Positions 47,106 to 60,619 are shown, counted from the first letter of the stretch. The stretch: 64,000 nucleotides of DNA from Cololabis saira (GCF_033807715.1 NC_084590.1:35429505-35493504), one strand, 5' to 3'. Numbers and translations: made by a program. The notes: generated from the letters alone by a model not told the origin.

Positions 47106-47174
47106 AAATTTCAGGTTCAAATTTTTTTTTCAAATTAGCAAAACTTTTGGCCCTGATTTGGCTCCATACGGGTG

Positions 47175-50100
47175 CAGATGGTGGAGGATCAAGTGTGTTC
47201 TAATGAACAGGTAAATCTTCTGTGTTGAGATGGTGTGAGTGTGCATGTCGAGCATGTATTCTTATAATACTTGTGTAACATTTATTGATCCACAGCCTTG
47301 GACTCCATGACCCCTTTTAGCACCATTGGTGAGGTGGCTTATTTTCAGCTGAACGCCCCCTCCGAGCTGATTAAATGCCAGCGTTGGGGTCGCAGAGCAC
47401 AGCGGTTCTGCTCCACTTACCAGGGCAGCATATCTTGGAAGTATTTCATATTTTTAATTTCCTGTCTGTGCCATACACACCAGTTTTGGCACCACTAAGA
47501 AGGGGAAACTTAAACACGGAACACAGCCATGCAAAACTGCCACCAAGCTGAGAAAAATCCAACAGAAGAGATTGGAAGAGCAAATTGCTTAAGTGACCTT
47601 GTTATTTCCCCGGACATAGTGAGGAGTAACCTGATGCATTATTCTTTCTAAGGTTCACACTCACAGGTTGTTTGATTTTACTTGGGAAAGTGCAGTCTCA
47701 GATTAAAATATACGGTCTCCTAATAGTTACCTTCTGTGTAATGTTCTGGCTTAACTGATTTATGGTGACTGTCAGCAAATAAAACTGTCACTGTTCCGGT
47801 GGCTCCAAGTCTTGTTTATGTAATTGGACCTAATGCTTGGGAGCCATATTTCCCACTGCTCACGAGTGGAATCCCACATGTTGGAAAATAATTTTATTGC
47901 TAAGCTGCTGTGAGGCTTCAGTTCCAGGACAGCTCATTTATTTCTATCAGTGAAACCATGTCATTTGTCATCTTTGTGAAACTATTAAGTTGAAGAGAAC
48001 AGCTAAGCTCCAAAGGTGCATTTCCCAACTAAATCAATGCCTGCATTTTGTTCACTGAGAAATTCATTTCAGGTTCATTATCCAGGGCAACATGGATTTA
48101 CAGCTTTGACAATTTGAGTAGGAACTCTTTAAAGTAATTTATCCACTTTTGATACCTGGCAGATTTCAGCAGTAGTTAAATACGTCGTATCTTCCTCATG
48201 ATGAAACCTTGCAAGTGAATTGTGAAATCGCTTCCAAACTGAAGCAACATTTGCAGCTCCGTAAACTCTATTCAGCGACTACACGAAGCAGTTTAGCCGT
48301 CAAAATAGTGTTTTTTCCCTGTCTGAATCTTCAGAGTACAAACAAGCTTATCAGCACAATCTAGTTGAGATTACAGTTAAAAAAAAAAATAATTACATTT
48401 TGTTACGCTGATGCAACCCAGTTCTGTCAGCACTCACTTGGAGGTAGCTCTCTTAGCGGCTCGATTACAGTAGCCATATTTCTGTTTTAAACTGCGACTA
48501 CAAGCTTGACAAAGAGGGCAATTAGAGACAAATATAGGAATACAATATTGTGTGATGGTGTATGTGTGATGGAAAAAAATGACTGGTGAAAGTAACCTGA
48601 AATAGGTGATCAATTCAACTTTACTCTGTGTGTGTACAGTATGTATGTGTGCCACATGTGCTTCTGTGACTTCGTATTGACAGCGAGGCCAAAGACCTGC
48701 CCCTTTGGAGCCTGTTTGTGTCTGCTCGGCTCTAAGTGAAAGTCTCTCCCGTCTTTATCACCTGTCTCTCTCTGATTCAGATCTGTTTCACACTTCCCAC
48801 TCCATCAAAACCACTAATGAACTTTATTCCCTTGTGAACTCTCCAAGAAAAAGCCCCTTTCCCTCTTCAAATACACTTTAACTTCGACAATATAGATCAG
48901 TCCAACTGACATTTTGTTCAAACTCCAATGAAGTGAGGTGGACCAGGCGGCTTGGGTTTCATATATCTGCGGCTGCATTGGTTGACATGTAATCGGATAA
49001 CTTCCGAAGCGACTGTTTTATGCTGAACATCACTCTGTCTCTGTGTGCACTTCTTTGGATGGTCCTCCATAGGTGTATATTTAATCAGTTACAACTGTAT
49101 TTCTACTGCATATACTGTAGATCGAGTCTTTTTAGCTGAGACTCCTCAGGGATCTTTCTATCACCGCAGACCTTTCAGCTTTAAATCTGGTTGGAAGAAC
49201 ATTGTTATTAGAGTATCTTGGTGGCTGTATCAACCTCGTAGGTAAAGAGGACTCCCGGTGGGAGCTTTTGATGTGCAATGATTATCTTAGCAAGTCTTTA
49301 CCTCTTGCATTTCAGGAATGCATATAAAATACACACATAAACACATGCATTGTTCTATTTCTACAGTTTTAAAGGACTTTACATGAACCGCTATTAGGAC
49401 AGGACATTTATTTCCTTATTTTTTGGAGACTTACAATAAAACTGCTACTCTCTGATCCTATACACATATCCTTACCCAAATATTAAAACATTCTTTCACC
49501 TCAAACATCGATGTTTTCTGTTCTGGGCTCTTCCTTTTTGTCTTCATCAGGAAGAAAAGATCCCTTGATGTGACAGTATAATCAGATTTAGGTCTCCACA
49601 ACATGAGTAATACCCGCCCACATGTAGCGACTGTGTACACATTATGCTGTTAGTTAACCCCCCCAGCCCTGTGACATGCTGACCAGTTTTAGAGGAAAAC
49701 ACAAGAAAACAGATAAGAGATAGTCCCCTGAATCTTTGGATTGAAGCTGCGGACACGGTTGTAAATTGTTTTAAATTCAGAGAAAATGGTGGTGATTCTG
49801 CCATCGAGACTCCGTGAGTGATTGTGTAATCTGGTATCCCTTTGACAGTATTCGCTTCCAGACCATCAGCATCAATGCTGTGCCTATAATCGGTCCTGCA
49901 GTAATTTTGGGCATCATCAATGCCAAACCGACAAAGCCCCAGTCTTTATTTCTACCCACAGAGCAAGTGTGCAGATGTGGGTTACCTGAGGCTGTGTGGT
50001 GCAGCAGGCTGACTGTGTTTATGGTTCATGGTGTTCACCGTCACACGGAAACACAAACAACAAATAAGTGAGCAGAGAATTTGCTGTGTTGTCTGGGATA

Positions 50101-52871
50101 TTTTAAGGCAGGACTTTAGAAACGAGGACTACCTTGATAAAGTTAATGAGAACATTGGTACATGAATGGAGAATTCAAACAGAACATGGAGGCAATTATA
50201 CGTATTAGCTAGACTTTCCCAGAGGAGAACTGATGAAGTCATTTATGGATGTGTTAAAAGTATGTATCAGCACAAACGGGAGAGATACAGTCGTTCAAGG
50301 CCCGGCTTTGGTTGACTAACAAACAATATACATGCTTCTGGAGTCATTCTTGTCCATTTCTGCTCATATTTCACACATTTCATCGTGACAGCTATGACAT
50401 TTTCATTTATAAATGTAGATTAAAACACATAGGACCTGTTCGGACCCGTTTCCTTTCATCATCGTGACAACGGTGAAGTGGTTGCTGTGTAGAGTTTTAT
50501 TAACCGAGCTACAGGAGGCCTGTTCATCAGAACCTATCATGCACTATTACATTTTCAGCATTTCACAGATGGTTTAACTTAGTTTTTCATTTGGCGCTTG
50601 TTTATTTGCAAGTTTAATGTTATTTCCCAGTCCCCTCGTTGTTCTCATAATAGTAGTTTTACATCGCAACAGAAACGGGTTGTGTGTGGAAAAGCCATTG
50701 TTTCTCACTCAAATGTGCGGAACCAGGGACTAAATGTCACTGAATACAAGTATCTGCTCAGATTGCTTGTTTTGTATTGATCGTAGTTTAGCAACAAATA
50801 GTCCAGTGCCTGTGAAGAGGTACAACAAGGACTCGGGAGAACAAATTTCAGTTTGTGTTCATAAAGCAGCACATCCTCTTGGTGTTGAATGTGTGACTTT
50901 TTTCAGGTTTGAATGAGGGCCTGAAAACGAACCTGCATATTTTTCTATATGAAGCCAGTCAAGCAACACCAACAGGCAGGGATGGTTTCATTTCAATACC
51001 ATGAGTCTCAGTGCTGATGAACTGCATGGAAAGTGGAACATTTCCAACCTGAAGACAGACTGAAATGTCAGGTGAATTTGCAAAAACTGGGTTTTGGGTA
51101 TACTGAAACCACACGGGTCCAAATGCGGTCGTGCCACTGACCGGTCAGGAGAACTGAAGTGGGATTAGAAAGGCTCTCCATTACCTGACCCGGATCTGTG
51201 AGCAACTGGGGAGGTAGAGGGGACTCCCAGTGGAGATGAAGAAAAAGCCCCAGTCAAATCCTTAGATATAAGCTCAGCTTGCACCAAGTGGAAAGGGAGG
51301 GTATGATGAATGTTTTAGAACCCAGTGCTCTAGGAACAGGGATTGTACAGGAGATCAGCACAGGGTTGAATTGGACCAGACAGTCGCCAGGGAGACACTG
51401 ATCTCAGGAGGAGGAAATCTAGGCTACACACATAACAAGAGATGCAAGGCTCTGCTTGCACAACAGTTGGCTGGCCGATCTCAAGTGGTTTCTCAAAGCA
51501 GAGAGGAAAGGCAGTTATTAATTATGGCTTTTTTTGCTGCCTCTCTCTAGCTTGGAAGTACTGAGAAGAAAAAAAAAGTTAATATAAAATGCAATAGAGA
51601 ACTGAGGGTAACTTTTTTTTTTCTTTTTCGAATTAGACAATTTTGCTCTTTGTTTATACTCAAGAAAAATCTGCAGTACCTGATGCTGAAAAAATCTTTA
51701 AAAAGAAAGTAATTTACAGAAAAACCTCGAGGGAAAGTATATTTAGCCATCCATATAAGATCGGAGTCATTTCCTGTTTCAATGCTATAGAACGTAAGCT
51801 ATTTTTAAGATCATTGTTTTAATCATATACTATCCGAGACATTACACAGCAAATTACATAACAGTAGGACATTTGTGCATGCATAAAGAGAGTCTTTTAA
51901 ATTGATATTTCATGCAGAAATACCCCTCATCTCCTCTATCTGCAACTGCTTGTACAGTAAATGTGTAGCATGTCAACTGTGATTCAAGGCTAAATGGGAG
52001 AGTGCAGTTTTGCTGTCAAAGAAAGAGAAGGAAAGCAAAAACGAAATGACCTTGAGCAAGTCTTTGGTCTTGGATGGGTTTTTTCTTACCTAGTGAAGTT
52101 GCTCCACTGCATATCCTTCTTAAATTTTGCAGCAGCTACAAGATTATAGTAGAAACGTGTTCACTGAGTGTAAGCACTGCTGAGAATATCAAAATGTCTT
52201 TTCTTTTCTTTTTAAATAATTTCTCACAGTCTTGATTTACTCCGTCTCTCAGCACAGGAAACGCAGCTCAGAAAATAATTATACACAGATACTAATTTAC
52301 TCTTTTTATTAAAGTGCTACATGTACATTATATAAGTGTAAGCCATTTACCATGTACCATTTACTCAGGTGGGGAAATATATGCTTTTCTGTTTGCATTT
52401 AATTGCAGGCTAGCTTGCCTTCCAATCAGACGCAAATGGATCTTTGGTTGGTAACATAAAAGGTCTGCAATCTATCTGGGGTCAGCAATGTTTAACAATA
52501 CCCAGCAGACACTGGAGAGGCAGGGGTTAAGCATGATACTGTTGAGTTGGGATGTTAGTTGCAGCCATGCCATAAGTAATTAATAGCTTGCATTGTACCC
52601 AACAGGGACTCAGTTGCCCTTCAGATGCCCCATTCCTTGAAATTCCATGCCACCTGCATTCCACGTATACAATAGTGGCATCGCAGCAGGACATTTTGCA
52701 TGCGGTGCGTTGATAAGAAGGCAGGGATGTTTGGAGGGAAGACATTCATCCATTAAAGGGCATGTAGACTCAGTCAGGGGCTGCGTAATTACCAAATTTT
52801 CTTTGTTTGTGTGTTTGTGTAAATGTGTCTCAGAGGAAAACAAAACGGCCCAGCTGTGTTGCATGTCTTAC
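47175..52871. other. Unassigned region, 5.7 kb
   Basis: No mobile element recognised over the longest such stretch of the window. All frames are under 90 codons. Around 49780-49965 both strands stay open, but no exon can be fixed. If the candidate exons at 33977-34162 and 52872-52940 are real, this would be intron. Confidence 0.4.
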
Positions 52872-52940
52872 CCCGGGTGATTCATCGATCAGTGATATGG
52901 CAGTCTGCCTCAGCAGTGGCTGTCTCAACATCTCAGCATG
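52872..52940 (-). CDS. Candidate internal exon (69 bp) of an unidentified host gene
   Basis: Minus strand: a 40-bp pyrimidine-rich tract (TTTTTTTCTCTCTGATCCTG onward) ends in CCTGAG. Then come 23 open codons (HAEMLRQPLLRQTAISLIDE, then SPG), then the donor GGG|GTAAGA. The exon keeps the frame (phase 0 at both ends) and its peptide is amphipathic and not low-complexity. I do not recognise the protein. The acceptor AG after a weak TG is acceptable, and a second AG nine bases downstream is an alternative. Together with 33977-34162 it suggests a minus-strand gene with introns of at least 18 kb. Confidence 0.35.
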
Positions 52941-55900
52941 CTCAGGAATACAGAGAAAGACAGGATCAGAGAGAAAAAAATGATGATTAAAGGTGCAATG
53001 AAGGTGCAATAGCCTGACATAGCAAGCGTGATGCTGAGGGGAAAGGAGGACGGTCCAGACGCTCCAAGTGTACCGTGAACTCAGTGTGCGTGACAACACT
53101 GACAGACTGACACATGACTTCATGATTATTCATAGTCTTCTCAACTCCTCACCTCTGATGATGAGGTTATTTTTTCAACACCACATAATGCTGACCTGGA
53201 CTGTTTCCATTTATTTCTTATGAGGCAGGTGGATACAGAATCCATGTTGCCAGACTTCAAATCATCAATTTGCAGCTAATATACAGTATACGCGTTGGGA
53301 TCAGTCAGTCAGTGTCCTATACCTGCGAGTTTGGACTTCAGGTACGAAGACAGCAAACAAAGATGTCTCTGCAACCAGTGCTGTTGATAGCGCTTCGTTA
53401 AGCTGATCAGTTAAAGTTCACTTGTGATTTATGGTGATAGACATATGCAATTCCTGCTCTTTTCCAAACAGAGAATTTCACAGATGTTTCTGTTTATCAG
53501 GCCATCTGGCAAATCAATGTAAAGCCAGCAGGCATCATGTAAGTCGTGTACACACATGTGCTGCAATCCTGAAATTTTTCAATGACGTTCCGGAGGGTGC
53601 TTGTCCAACGTATACCGTGCTTTTTTGCATGGTAACAGCTGGAACAGGCTGCTGCCCAACTCGTAGGAGGTTGCAATTTTTAAGCATGTATGCAATATAC
53701 GTTGTGAGCATCAGCATATGTTGTACAAATACTTCATAAACAGGACATGCTTCATGTGTCATGTGCTACAAACAGCTTTTTAACCAACATTATAATATCC
53801 CACACTGCACAGAAGCAAAAAAAAAAGCAAAAAGCAAAAAAAAAAAAAAAAAACACAGAATTTTGATTTCCCTCTTGAAATGACTCCTTGTTTGCCCTCT
53901 CTCACTCAAATAACTACATAGTTCTTGTAAAAAACTGTTTTTAAGAGGATTTCCATCAGGAGTAATGCAGAATAAGGAATGATAAGTATCAATTAGTGAT
54001 GTTAAGTAGTGATTTCCAAATGGAATTAAGCCCATGGTTGGATTCAACAGTCAAAAAAAAGATGATGAAAAGAAAAAAGAAATTCCATACAAAGAAAAAG
54101 AAAACATTTCCCCCCCAACTCAATTATTACAGCAATCTGGTGTGGGCGAAATCATTACATGATGCGAAGAATTTTTTCATTTTCTTTTTTTTCAAATGTG
54201 CTAAATTGTTGGACTACTGCTTTATATTTAAAAAGTGCAATCAAATCTGACACAGATTTTCTTTGGATACAAGATATCAAATACATCAAAATGTGTTTGA
54301 AGCTGTGAAGAAACTGCAGATTGCTGCACCTCCTCCTTGAATACATTTTTCTTTTCTCATCATTTGTTGTTTAGCTTTTGAAAGGACTTATAATGCTGGT
54401 CTTTTCAGAACAGATCAGAGAAATATGCATTATGTAACATAATTCGTGCTGTTGATGCAAAACAGTCTTTTTTTTCTTTTCTTCTCCAGACAAAAGCTGA
54501 GTTGGGAAAAATAATAACGATTGATACATTTGTATGCATATCCTTTTATTTTGATATATTGCAAAGACAATTTGTGGTCATTGCCACAAATTGTGAGTAA
54601 GTTAAGGGGGAAATCATGAGTCAGTTTGAAAATATGGTCCAGGGCTCGGAGCCTCACGTGGTCTAATCCGACATGCCAAGAGTGGCACACTTTAAGCATC
54701 TGATGTGTATACAAGTGCTGACTGAAATGCTAATCGTTTGAATGCTATCTGCCTGGACCCCCACCATTTCCTCTTGCAGCTGTATTTGAAAACCTGCAGC
54801 TACTAGAGTTATTTAGCCACTGTTTGTTAGGACATTAATCACCATTATAACATATGTGACGCATGTTTGTTGTGTGTCAAAAATCTGACACTAATGATCC
54901 CATTTCAAACAGACATGAATGTGTTTATATCAACTGGGTGTCATGCTTGCTGGAAGACCCAAAAAAAACATTACCGCCTTCCCTCCTCTGCTGTCTCTCA
55001 CTCTCTAAGCGCTGGTGGCAAGCCACCTATTGTGTTATGAAAATCATTTGTGATTTTACACCGCCAGCCATGCATCTTCATTAGAAGGTAGAATAAGAGA
55101 AAGGAGCTATTTTTATGATCCTTTTAGAGCTTTTTTGGTGCGTAGGAGGATCGCTTTGAAATCCTGGGATAAGCACTTATCTGAACCTGGTCACCATCTA
55201 AAGAGTGTTATTGATAGCTTTTACCATTATTTGAATAAAAGTGCAGCCCTGTTTCATTCACTTCTCTTTGAAAAAATAGTTAGATACTCAAAGCTCATTA
55301 TGCAAACAATCATCCCAATATTTTATTTATTTATTTGTTTTTTATGTCCAACTCTCGTCGACACTGAATGCAGTTTATTTCTTAACATAATAATTAGCTT
55401 AGTCAAAGGTCCTCTTTGACTTTAACATACATTTTTTAAGCACTCAGGATAAAATGATGTTAAAAAAAAATAGGTCAGCTCTATATTTTATTAATTTTCA
55501 ACAAGGAAAAAATATGCATGCTCTGATTGGATGTGACATCCATCACTGCATATTTTAAAAGTCACAGTACATTTAAAAATGAATTTGCCATACATTAAAA
55601 GTGTCTAGACGGTGCTTAAAAATAGCCACTCTGAATCAACCCGGTAGGGCTGTTATCCCACGAATCAAGATAGAGGTTGGACTGGATTTGGACATTTAAA
55701 AATGTCAGACTATCTTTGTTTCAATCTTGCAGACTCCTTATCCACGTCAGACCAGAGGAAGTCCATTATCCTGTGATACAGTGTGGGGATCGTGTGGATG
55801 TGTAACCCATCACAGAAAATATTACAAAGCTTCCGTGAATCCAGAACTGACGATATATTATGTCAGCACATTTCCGTCAAACTGAATATCTGTGAAATCT

Positions 55901-56265
55901 ATCCATCTAAGTTTCACCCTGTCTCACTTGAAACATTTAAAAGTGGGGATTCTGCTGGAAAATCACCGTGCCGAATGATGTTTATCGCAGGCGGACGTTT
56001 CAGCACATAATCCATAAGGTCATTCTTGACGGTACTGTGTGTTTGATATTTCACTCCTCTCAGTATCAGATTTGTCTCATCTCTTTTCATTAACATTACA
56101 CCATTGCACATCCTTCAGCGGTGAGCTGCCTGACGTGGTTCCAGGGCAACTTCCTTGTGGTTCTTAGTCCCAATCTCCCTCCATTCCTCCCTTCCAGGCT
56201 TCTTTTAAGTGTGACCGATGGGGCCTATACAGAGAAGGGCCAAGCGTCCAACAGCACATTATTTT

Positions 56266-56267
<2 letters not shown>
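52941..56267. other. Unassigned region, 3.3 kb
   Basis: Contains A-rich tracts at 53815-53852 and 54040-54110. A plus frame of 102 codons (53431-53739) and minus frames at 53790-54047 and 55914-56111 have no clear splice borders or motifs. No mobile element recognised. Confidence 0.4.
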
Positions 56268-56332
<65 letters not shown>

Positions 56333-56349
56333 ATTATATATATTTTTTT
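56268..56349. repeat. (AT)n microsatellite
   Basis: About 60 bp of pure AT followed by ATT variants. Confidence 0.95.
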
Positions 56350-57204
56350 TTGTATTTTTTGTTGCTTTCTCCTTCAGAAACAGATCGGCTCACTCCATTT
56401 GCATGCATTTCGGATTGATTGTCACAGTGGAAGAAAGTAACATGATTAAATGCAGGTATAAATAAAAACCGTCAAGTCAAGCAGAAACCGAAGGAGCTCA
56501 GAAACTGAAGAATGAGGGTTCAGAACCTGTCTCACTTTTGTTCACTCCCACCAGTGATGCCATGTTAGAGCGGAAGTGCATGCTGTTCCAATGTGAGATC
56601 AGGGTTAGATTTCATGAGAGGTGCTTTTGTACAACCCCGTACCGCTTAGTTTTGGGTCAGTAGGAGCATCTATTCCTACTGTGCTCGACACATGCCAGCT
56701 TAAAGCGGCCTGGTGCAGGGTGAGGCTAAGCTGTGGCAGCGAGGTTTCTGGCCCACACAAAGTATTTTTATACTGCAGAACCTGGGACACAAGGAGCAGA
56801 AGAAATTAGGATTTTTCTTTATTTTTTCAAAATTGGTCAACATAAAATTACATTTTTCATTTTATTCTAAATGTGACAATGAATTGTAAAGTATCTTAAA
56901 TTACGTAAAAATAAATTATCCTTATAATTTTCCATCAAGCTGCAGTCCATTTTAAAGCTACTCAATTCAGTTCAGTTCAATTCAGTTGAAAAATACAATA
57001 TTAAAGGGAAACTGATTGTTGCAGTAGTCATGATTTAAGTCTCTTCATGATCTCTTAATGAGCTTCTGCATTTTATGAAGTATCCTCATTTGCACAATCA
57101 GTTGCAGAGGCTCCAGGACAGTCCCTGGACCGGCCGCCTCTATCATGTGAAGCAATACCACTTCTGACCGCACGGGGGAGCATATCAGAATAAATAAGAC
57201 GTAT
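56350..57204. other. Unassigned spacer
   Basis: Includes a short (AATTCAGTTC)n-like tract at 56962-56992, like a retroposon tail. Nothing else recognised. Confidence 0.4.
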
Positions 57205-57865
57205 AGAGCTTTTACACTAGTACCTACTCAGTTCGACTCGACTCGCCTTGCCCTCGTTTCTTTTCAATACCCAGATGAGAAGTGGGCGGGTTGGAGCGAA
57301 GCTGCTGTGACATATTTGATTGTGTGATCTAAACGGAGAAGTCAACACCACTAAAGATGTGGAACATGGAATAGATGATGTATATGTGCTGCTGGGTCTG
57401 TGGCTTGTGCTCGATATTACGTTTTTTTTAAGTTTACGTTTTTTTTGTATGTCTCAGCACTGCTGAAAAGTCAGCTGGTAACCGCGAGCAGCTGAGAAGT
57501 GACAGAGCTCCTGGTGGATCTGGTCGTTCCTTATCGCCCGTCTAGATCCCTTTTTAATTCTCTCCTCAGCCGACAGGTTTATGAACATCTGCACCTCAGA
57601 GTTGGATCATCAAACAGACTTTTGCGCTGCTGTTGCCCGACGAATAAAATGAACAAGAAGCCACGAGTCGCTCTTTCGCTGATTTCCGACTCCTGATTCA
57701 AATGTCTGACAAAACCTTCAAACCTCAGCCCGCTTAGAACCTCGGCAGAGTAGTTACAGAAAAAGTATCTACTCGGCACGCCTCGACCCGCCTCCACCGC
57801 TAGTGGAGAAGCGCAAAACCGAGGCGAGTCGAGTAGCGCTGAGTAGGTATTAGTGTAAAAGCGCC
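57205..57865. mobile_element. Non-autonomous DNA transposon (661 bp)
   Basis: Inverted repeats of about 45 bp: left AGAGCTTTTACACTAGTACC, then TACTCAGTTCGACTCGACTC; right GAGTCGAGTAGCGCTGAGTA, then GTGTAAAAGCGCC. The ends match a MITE-type family I have seen in fish. No matching target duplication found, so the superfamily is open. Frames of 65 and 115 codons inside are incidental. Confidence 0.8.
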
Positions 57866-58053
57866 AATAAGCAAGTGCATCTCTAGTGGGACAAAGTGGC
57901 ATTACATGATGCCTGTCATAAGCCACAGCCTAGTAATACTACTACATAGAGTAGCTTTGTGATTTAGATCATTTAAATAATTTCATGTGCAAAAATTGGC
58001 ATTGATAAATAAATAATGAAAAACCTATCGCACAGCAAGAATCTGACTGCGGG

Positions 58054-58054
58054 T

Positions 58055-58116
<62 letters not shown>

Positions 58117-58135
58117 TATATATATATATATATAT
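58054..58135. repeat. (TG)n(TA)n compound microsatellite
   Basis: TG then TA with a CACACA interruption. Confidence 0.95.
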
Positions 58136-58141
58136 GCCTAT

Positions 58142-59056
58142 TAGGGGTGGGTGGGGTGGGTAAAAATATCGAAAAATTGATGCATCGCAATTATCCCCGC
58201 CCTAATTCAATATCGATTAAGCAAAGCCTCTGAATCAATTCACCTCCAGGCCAGTGGGGGCACTGTGCGCAACATTTTCTTAAGATTCGTGTCTTGTGGA
58301 CGGTGGCTGCATGCGACCAAACAACAATAAAATGGCGACGATGGCAAGCGGAAAATCTTTCAGATCAGACGTTTGGATTCATTTTGAATTCCCATTTAAA
58401 GAAGGAACACGAGAAACGGACAGAAGTAGGGTGGTATGTAAAGCCCCTTTCACATAGAGGCGCAAAGCGGTGACCGCCACTGGCGATCCCATTCATTTAT
58501 GTGCTACCGCGGCGCAAGAGCGGACCGCGGCGGCGCGCGAGAGGTCGCCTGCCGCGGTGTTTGCGCCGCGCCTCCCTGCCCGAATTGAACATTTTTTTAA
58601 TTTCACCGTGCCGCGCTGTGGGGACATCTCGGCCGACTCTGTGCCCTACCCGGGCAGTGGGCGCGGCGCAAACCGCGCTCTATGTGAAAGCACAGGCAGC
58701 TTAAGTTGTGCCAGGCAGAACTAAAATACAACAGCAACATGACAAACCTGCGGATCATGATGACACAGAACTGCCATGTTGTTTATTTTAACATTTTTTT
58801 TACTACAGTGCAAATGCACAAGTGAGCCATTATGGTGCTGCTATGTTTAATTGCTCAGTTCATTTCTATGTGAAGTAACAAGCCACGTGTTATAGGCATG
58901 AAAATACAAATAATGAAAAATGCCAACAGGTATTTGTGTATTTCTACGTCTTACTGAATCAATATCGAAGCATTTAAATCAATATCGAATCGAAATCGAA
59001 TCGAAACCTAAAGAATCGAAATCGAATCGTGAGGTTCTTAACAATACCCAGCCCTA
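58142..59056 (+). mobile_element. hAT transposon relic with nested MITE
   Basis: The ends TAGGGGTGGG and CCCAGCCCTA are inverted repeats. Subterminal ATCGAAAAATTGATGCATCG and repeated AATCGAAATCGAATCG motifs are typical of a fish hAT family. From about 58332 a frame reads MATMASGKSFRSDVWIHFEF, with the V-W-x-x-F start of a BED zinc finger as in hAT transposases. It ends at the nested insert. Most of the transposase is deleted. Both ends lie in TA repeats. Confidence 0.8.
58444..58692. mobile_element. GC-rich MITE nested in the hAT relic
   Basis: Left CCCCTTTCACATAGAGGCGC and right GCGCTCTATGTGAAAGCAC are inverted repeats. The centre is GC-rich with CCGCGGCGGCGCGCG. The 84-codon frame across it is not a gene. 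Confidence 0.75.
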
Positions 59057-59072
59057 ATATATATATATTTGA

Positions 59073-60600
59073 TATATTTTGAGTAGATGGTTTCCAGAAC
59101 TAATTTTGGGTTTTAATTGCACATTTACTTTTTTTGACAATTTCTGCCGAAAATAGTAAAGAACAATTCCCATTTCTGGTGTGATTTTTCAGTTGTTCAT
59201 TGCTCTCGGTAATGGTGCCAGCTGTCACTGGCTGATCTGCTGGGGCAGCACAGACATCTGGGATCTTCAGGGCATGTTGAGTATGATTATCTCATACATC
59301 CTCCCTGTGAAACACAGCAGAAAAATGTAATAAGTGAGAAACAGGACACTCCATCATGTTTGAGATTCCTGAGTGTATTAGCTGGAGATAAAAGTGTACA
59401 ATTTGCTCTCAGCGTAAAAAGGCTTGTTTGTTGTAGGTGTGGAGTCGTGGGAGATTAGTACCAGCCGGATCGTTTCAAGTCCATCAAACCACTAAAGATT
59501 CTGCAAAGGCTAATTTGAGAGAAACATATGGCTGACTTAAGGTGTTTTAACTCGCGAAAACTGAGCTGTAGAAGCAAGTAAACATACAGAGAATGCTGTT
59601 TATCAGGAGAGGGCCAAAACCTTCTGCACTGACACACTCCATCAACTGCATCCAAATGAAATCTCTCCATGGGAGCAACTTTGGGGGAGTTTTCAGGGTT
59701 CCGTCTCTACTGCACTGCTGCACTCATGCATGATTGAGAGTATTTTACTTTCTGAAACTGTAGTTTCTATTTTCATTACTCCAAGAGAGGACAACAAAAA
59801 AAAACCTCACCCATTGAGTTTTTGTCTTTTAAGGAAGGAATTAAACCAAGTTGAATCAATTTTGTTCACCCAAGAAACTCTTTCTTTAATTTATCACACA
59901 CCACGTATTCTCCACAGTCATCTTGTTGAAGTATGTAGCTGTGAGATAAATGCAAATATCAAAGCACTTCTTAAGTTAGTTTTAGTATTTAGTCTAAATG
60001 GTGATTTTTCTGAATGTGGCAGGTTGATATTAACTCACTACTAAGCACAGAGGCCTGTTTACCTGACACAAAATAGACTATTCTGATATGTAAAAGATGA
60101 CTGTTTAATGAATAGCTTTTCCATCACAGCGACTTACACAAGCACCGTTTTGGGCAGAAAGTAATGTGAACTGATGACAAGGAGCAATCCATTACAGGTC
60201 AACAAGCAAGAAATGAGGTAATAATCACGACCTGATTCAAATGCAGCTCTGCTGTTAACAGACTGGTCAAGCTGTAAAACATGTTTTATTGACATCATGT
60301 TCATCGGTTATTTCATTACTGTGAAGGTTTAATGTCTAATCAGCAATGTCAAATCAGTGAAATGCAAACAAGATACTCATTCTACAACTAGAAGAGTCAT
60401 TTAAATTGACATTTAAGAAATGACATGTTAAATAGAACAAAAGTTCTCCCAAAACCCAATACAGAATACTGAGAGACTGCAATTAAAAAAGTATGCTATT
60501 AATATAGTTGAAACTCCCAGATAATAGCAGACCATTGATGTCAGTCATGATAAGCCTTTACTTTATATATGCAAATGTTATTGTTTTATAATGGCTGGAC
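59073..60600. other. Unassigned region, 1.5 kb
   Basis: A 104-codon plus frame (59730-60044) has no known motif. No repeat recognised. Confidence 0.4.
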
Positions 60601-60619
60601 TGATTGGAATAGCTACATG

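Larger units (their letters stand above)
46062..47168. mobile_element. 1.1-kb long-armed foldback (palindromic) transposon
   Basis: The left arm (46062-46553) and right arm (46657-47168) are near-perfect inverted repeats of about 490-510 bp around a 103-bp spacer. Termini are TATGGAGCCAAATCAGGGCC and its complement, flanked by CGGGTG at 46056-46061 and 47169-47174, a 6-bp target duplication. Each arm has an array of imperfect 19-21-bp units (TTTCAGTTTCAAATC-like). A GC-rich block follows with two GGGGCGTGGCATCA repeats, then unique sequence up to the spacer. The inner 120 bp of the arms differ at only about three sites. Phe/Ser- and Lys-rich frames (45999-46368, 46842-47133) are artefacts of the arrays. 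No transposase present. Confidence 0.85.

Noticed and set aside
45999..47133. Several frames rich in Phe/Ser or Lys/Glu, up to 116 codons
   Set aside because: They arise from the 19-21-bp tandem units of the palindromic element; mirror frames appear in both arms and on both strands.
57499..58724. Frames of 65-115 codons in GC-rich DNA
   Set aside because: They lie within the inverted-repeat transposons at 57.2-57.9 and 58.1-59.1 kb.
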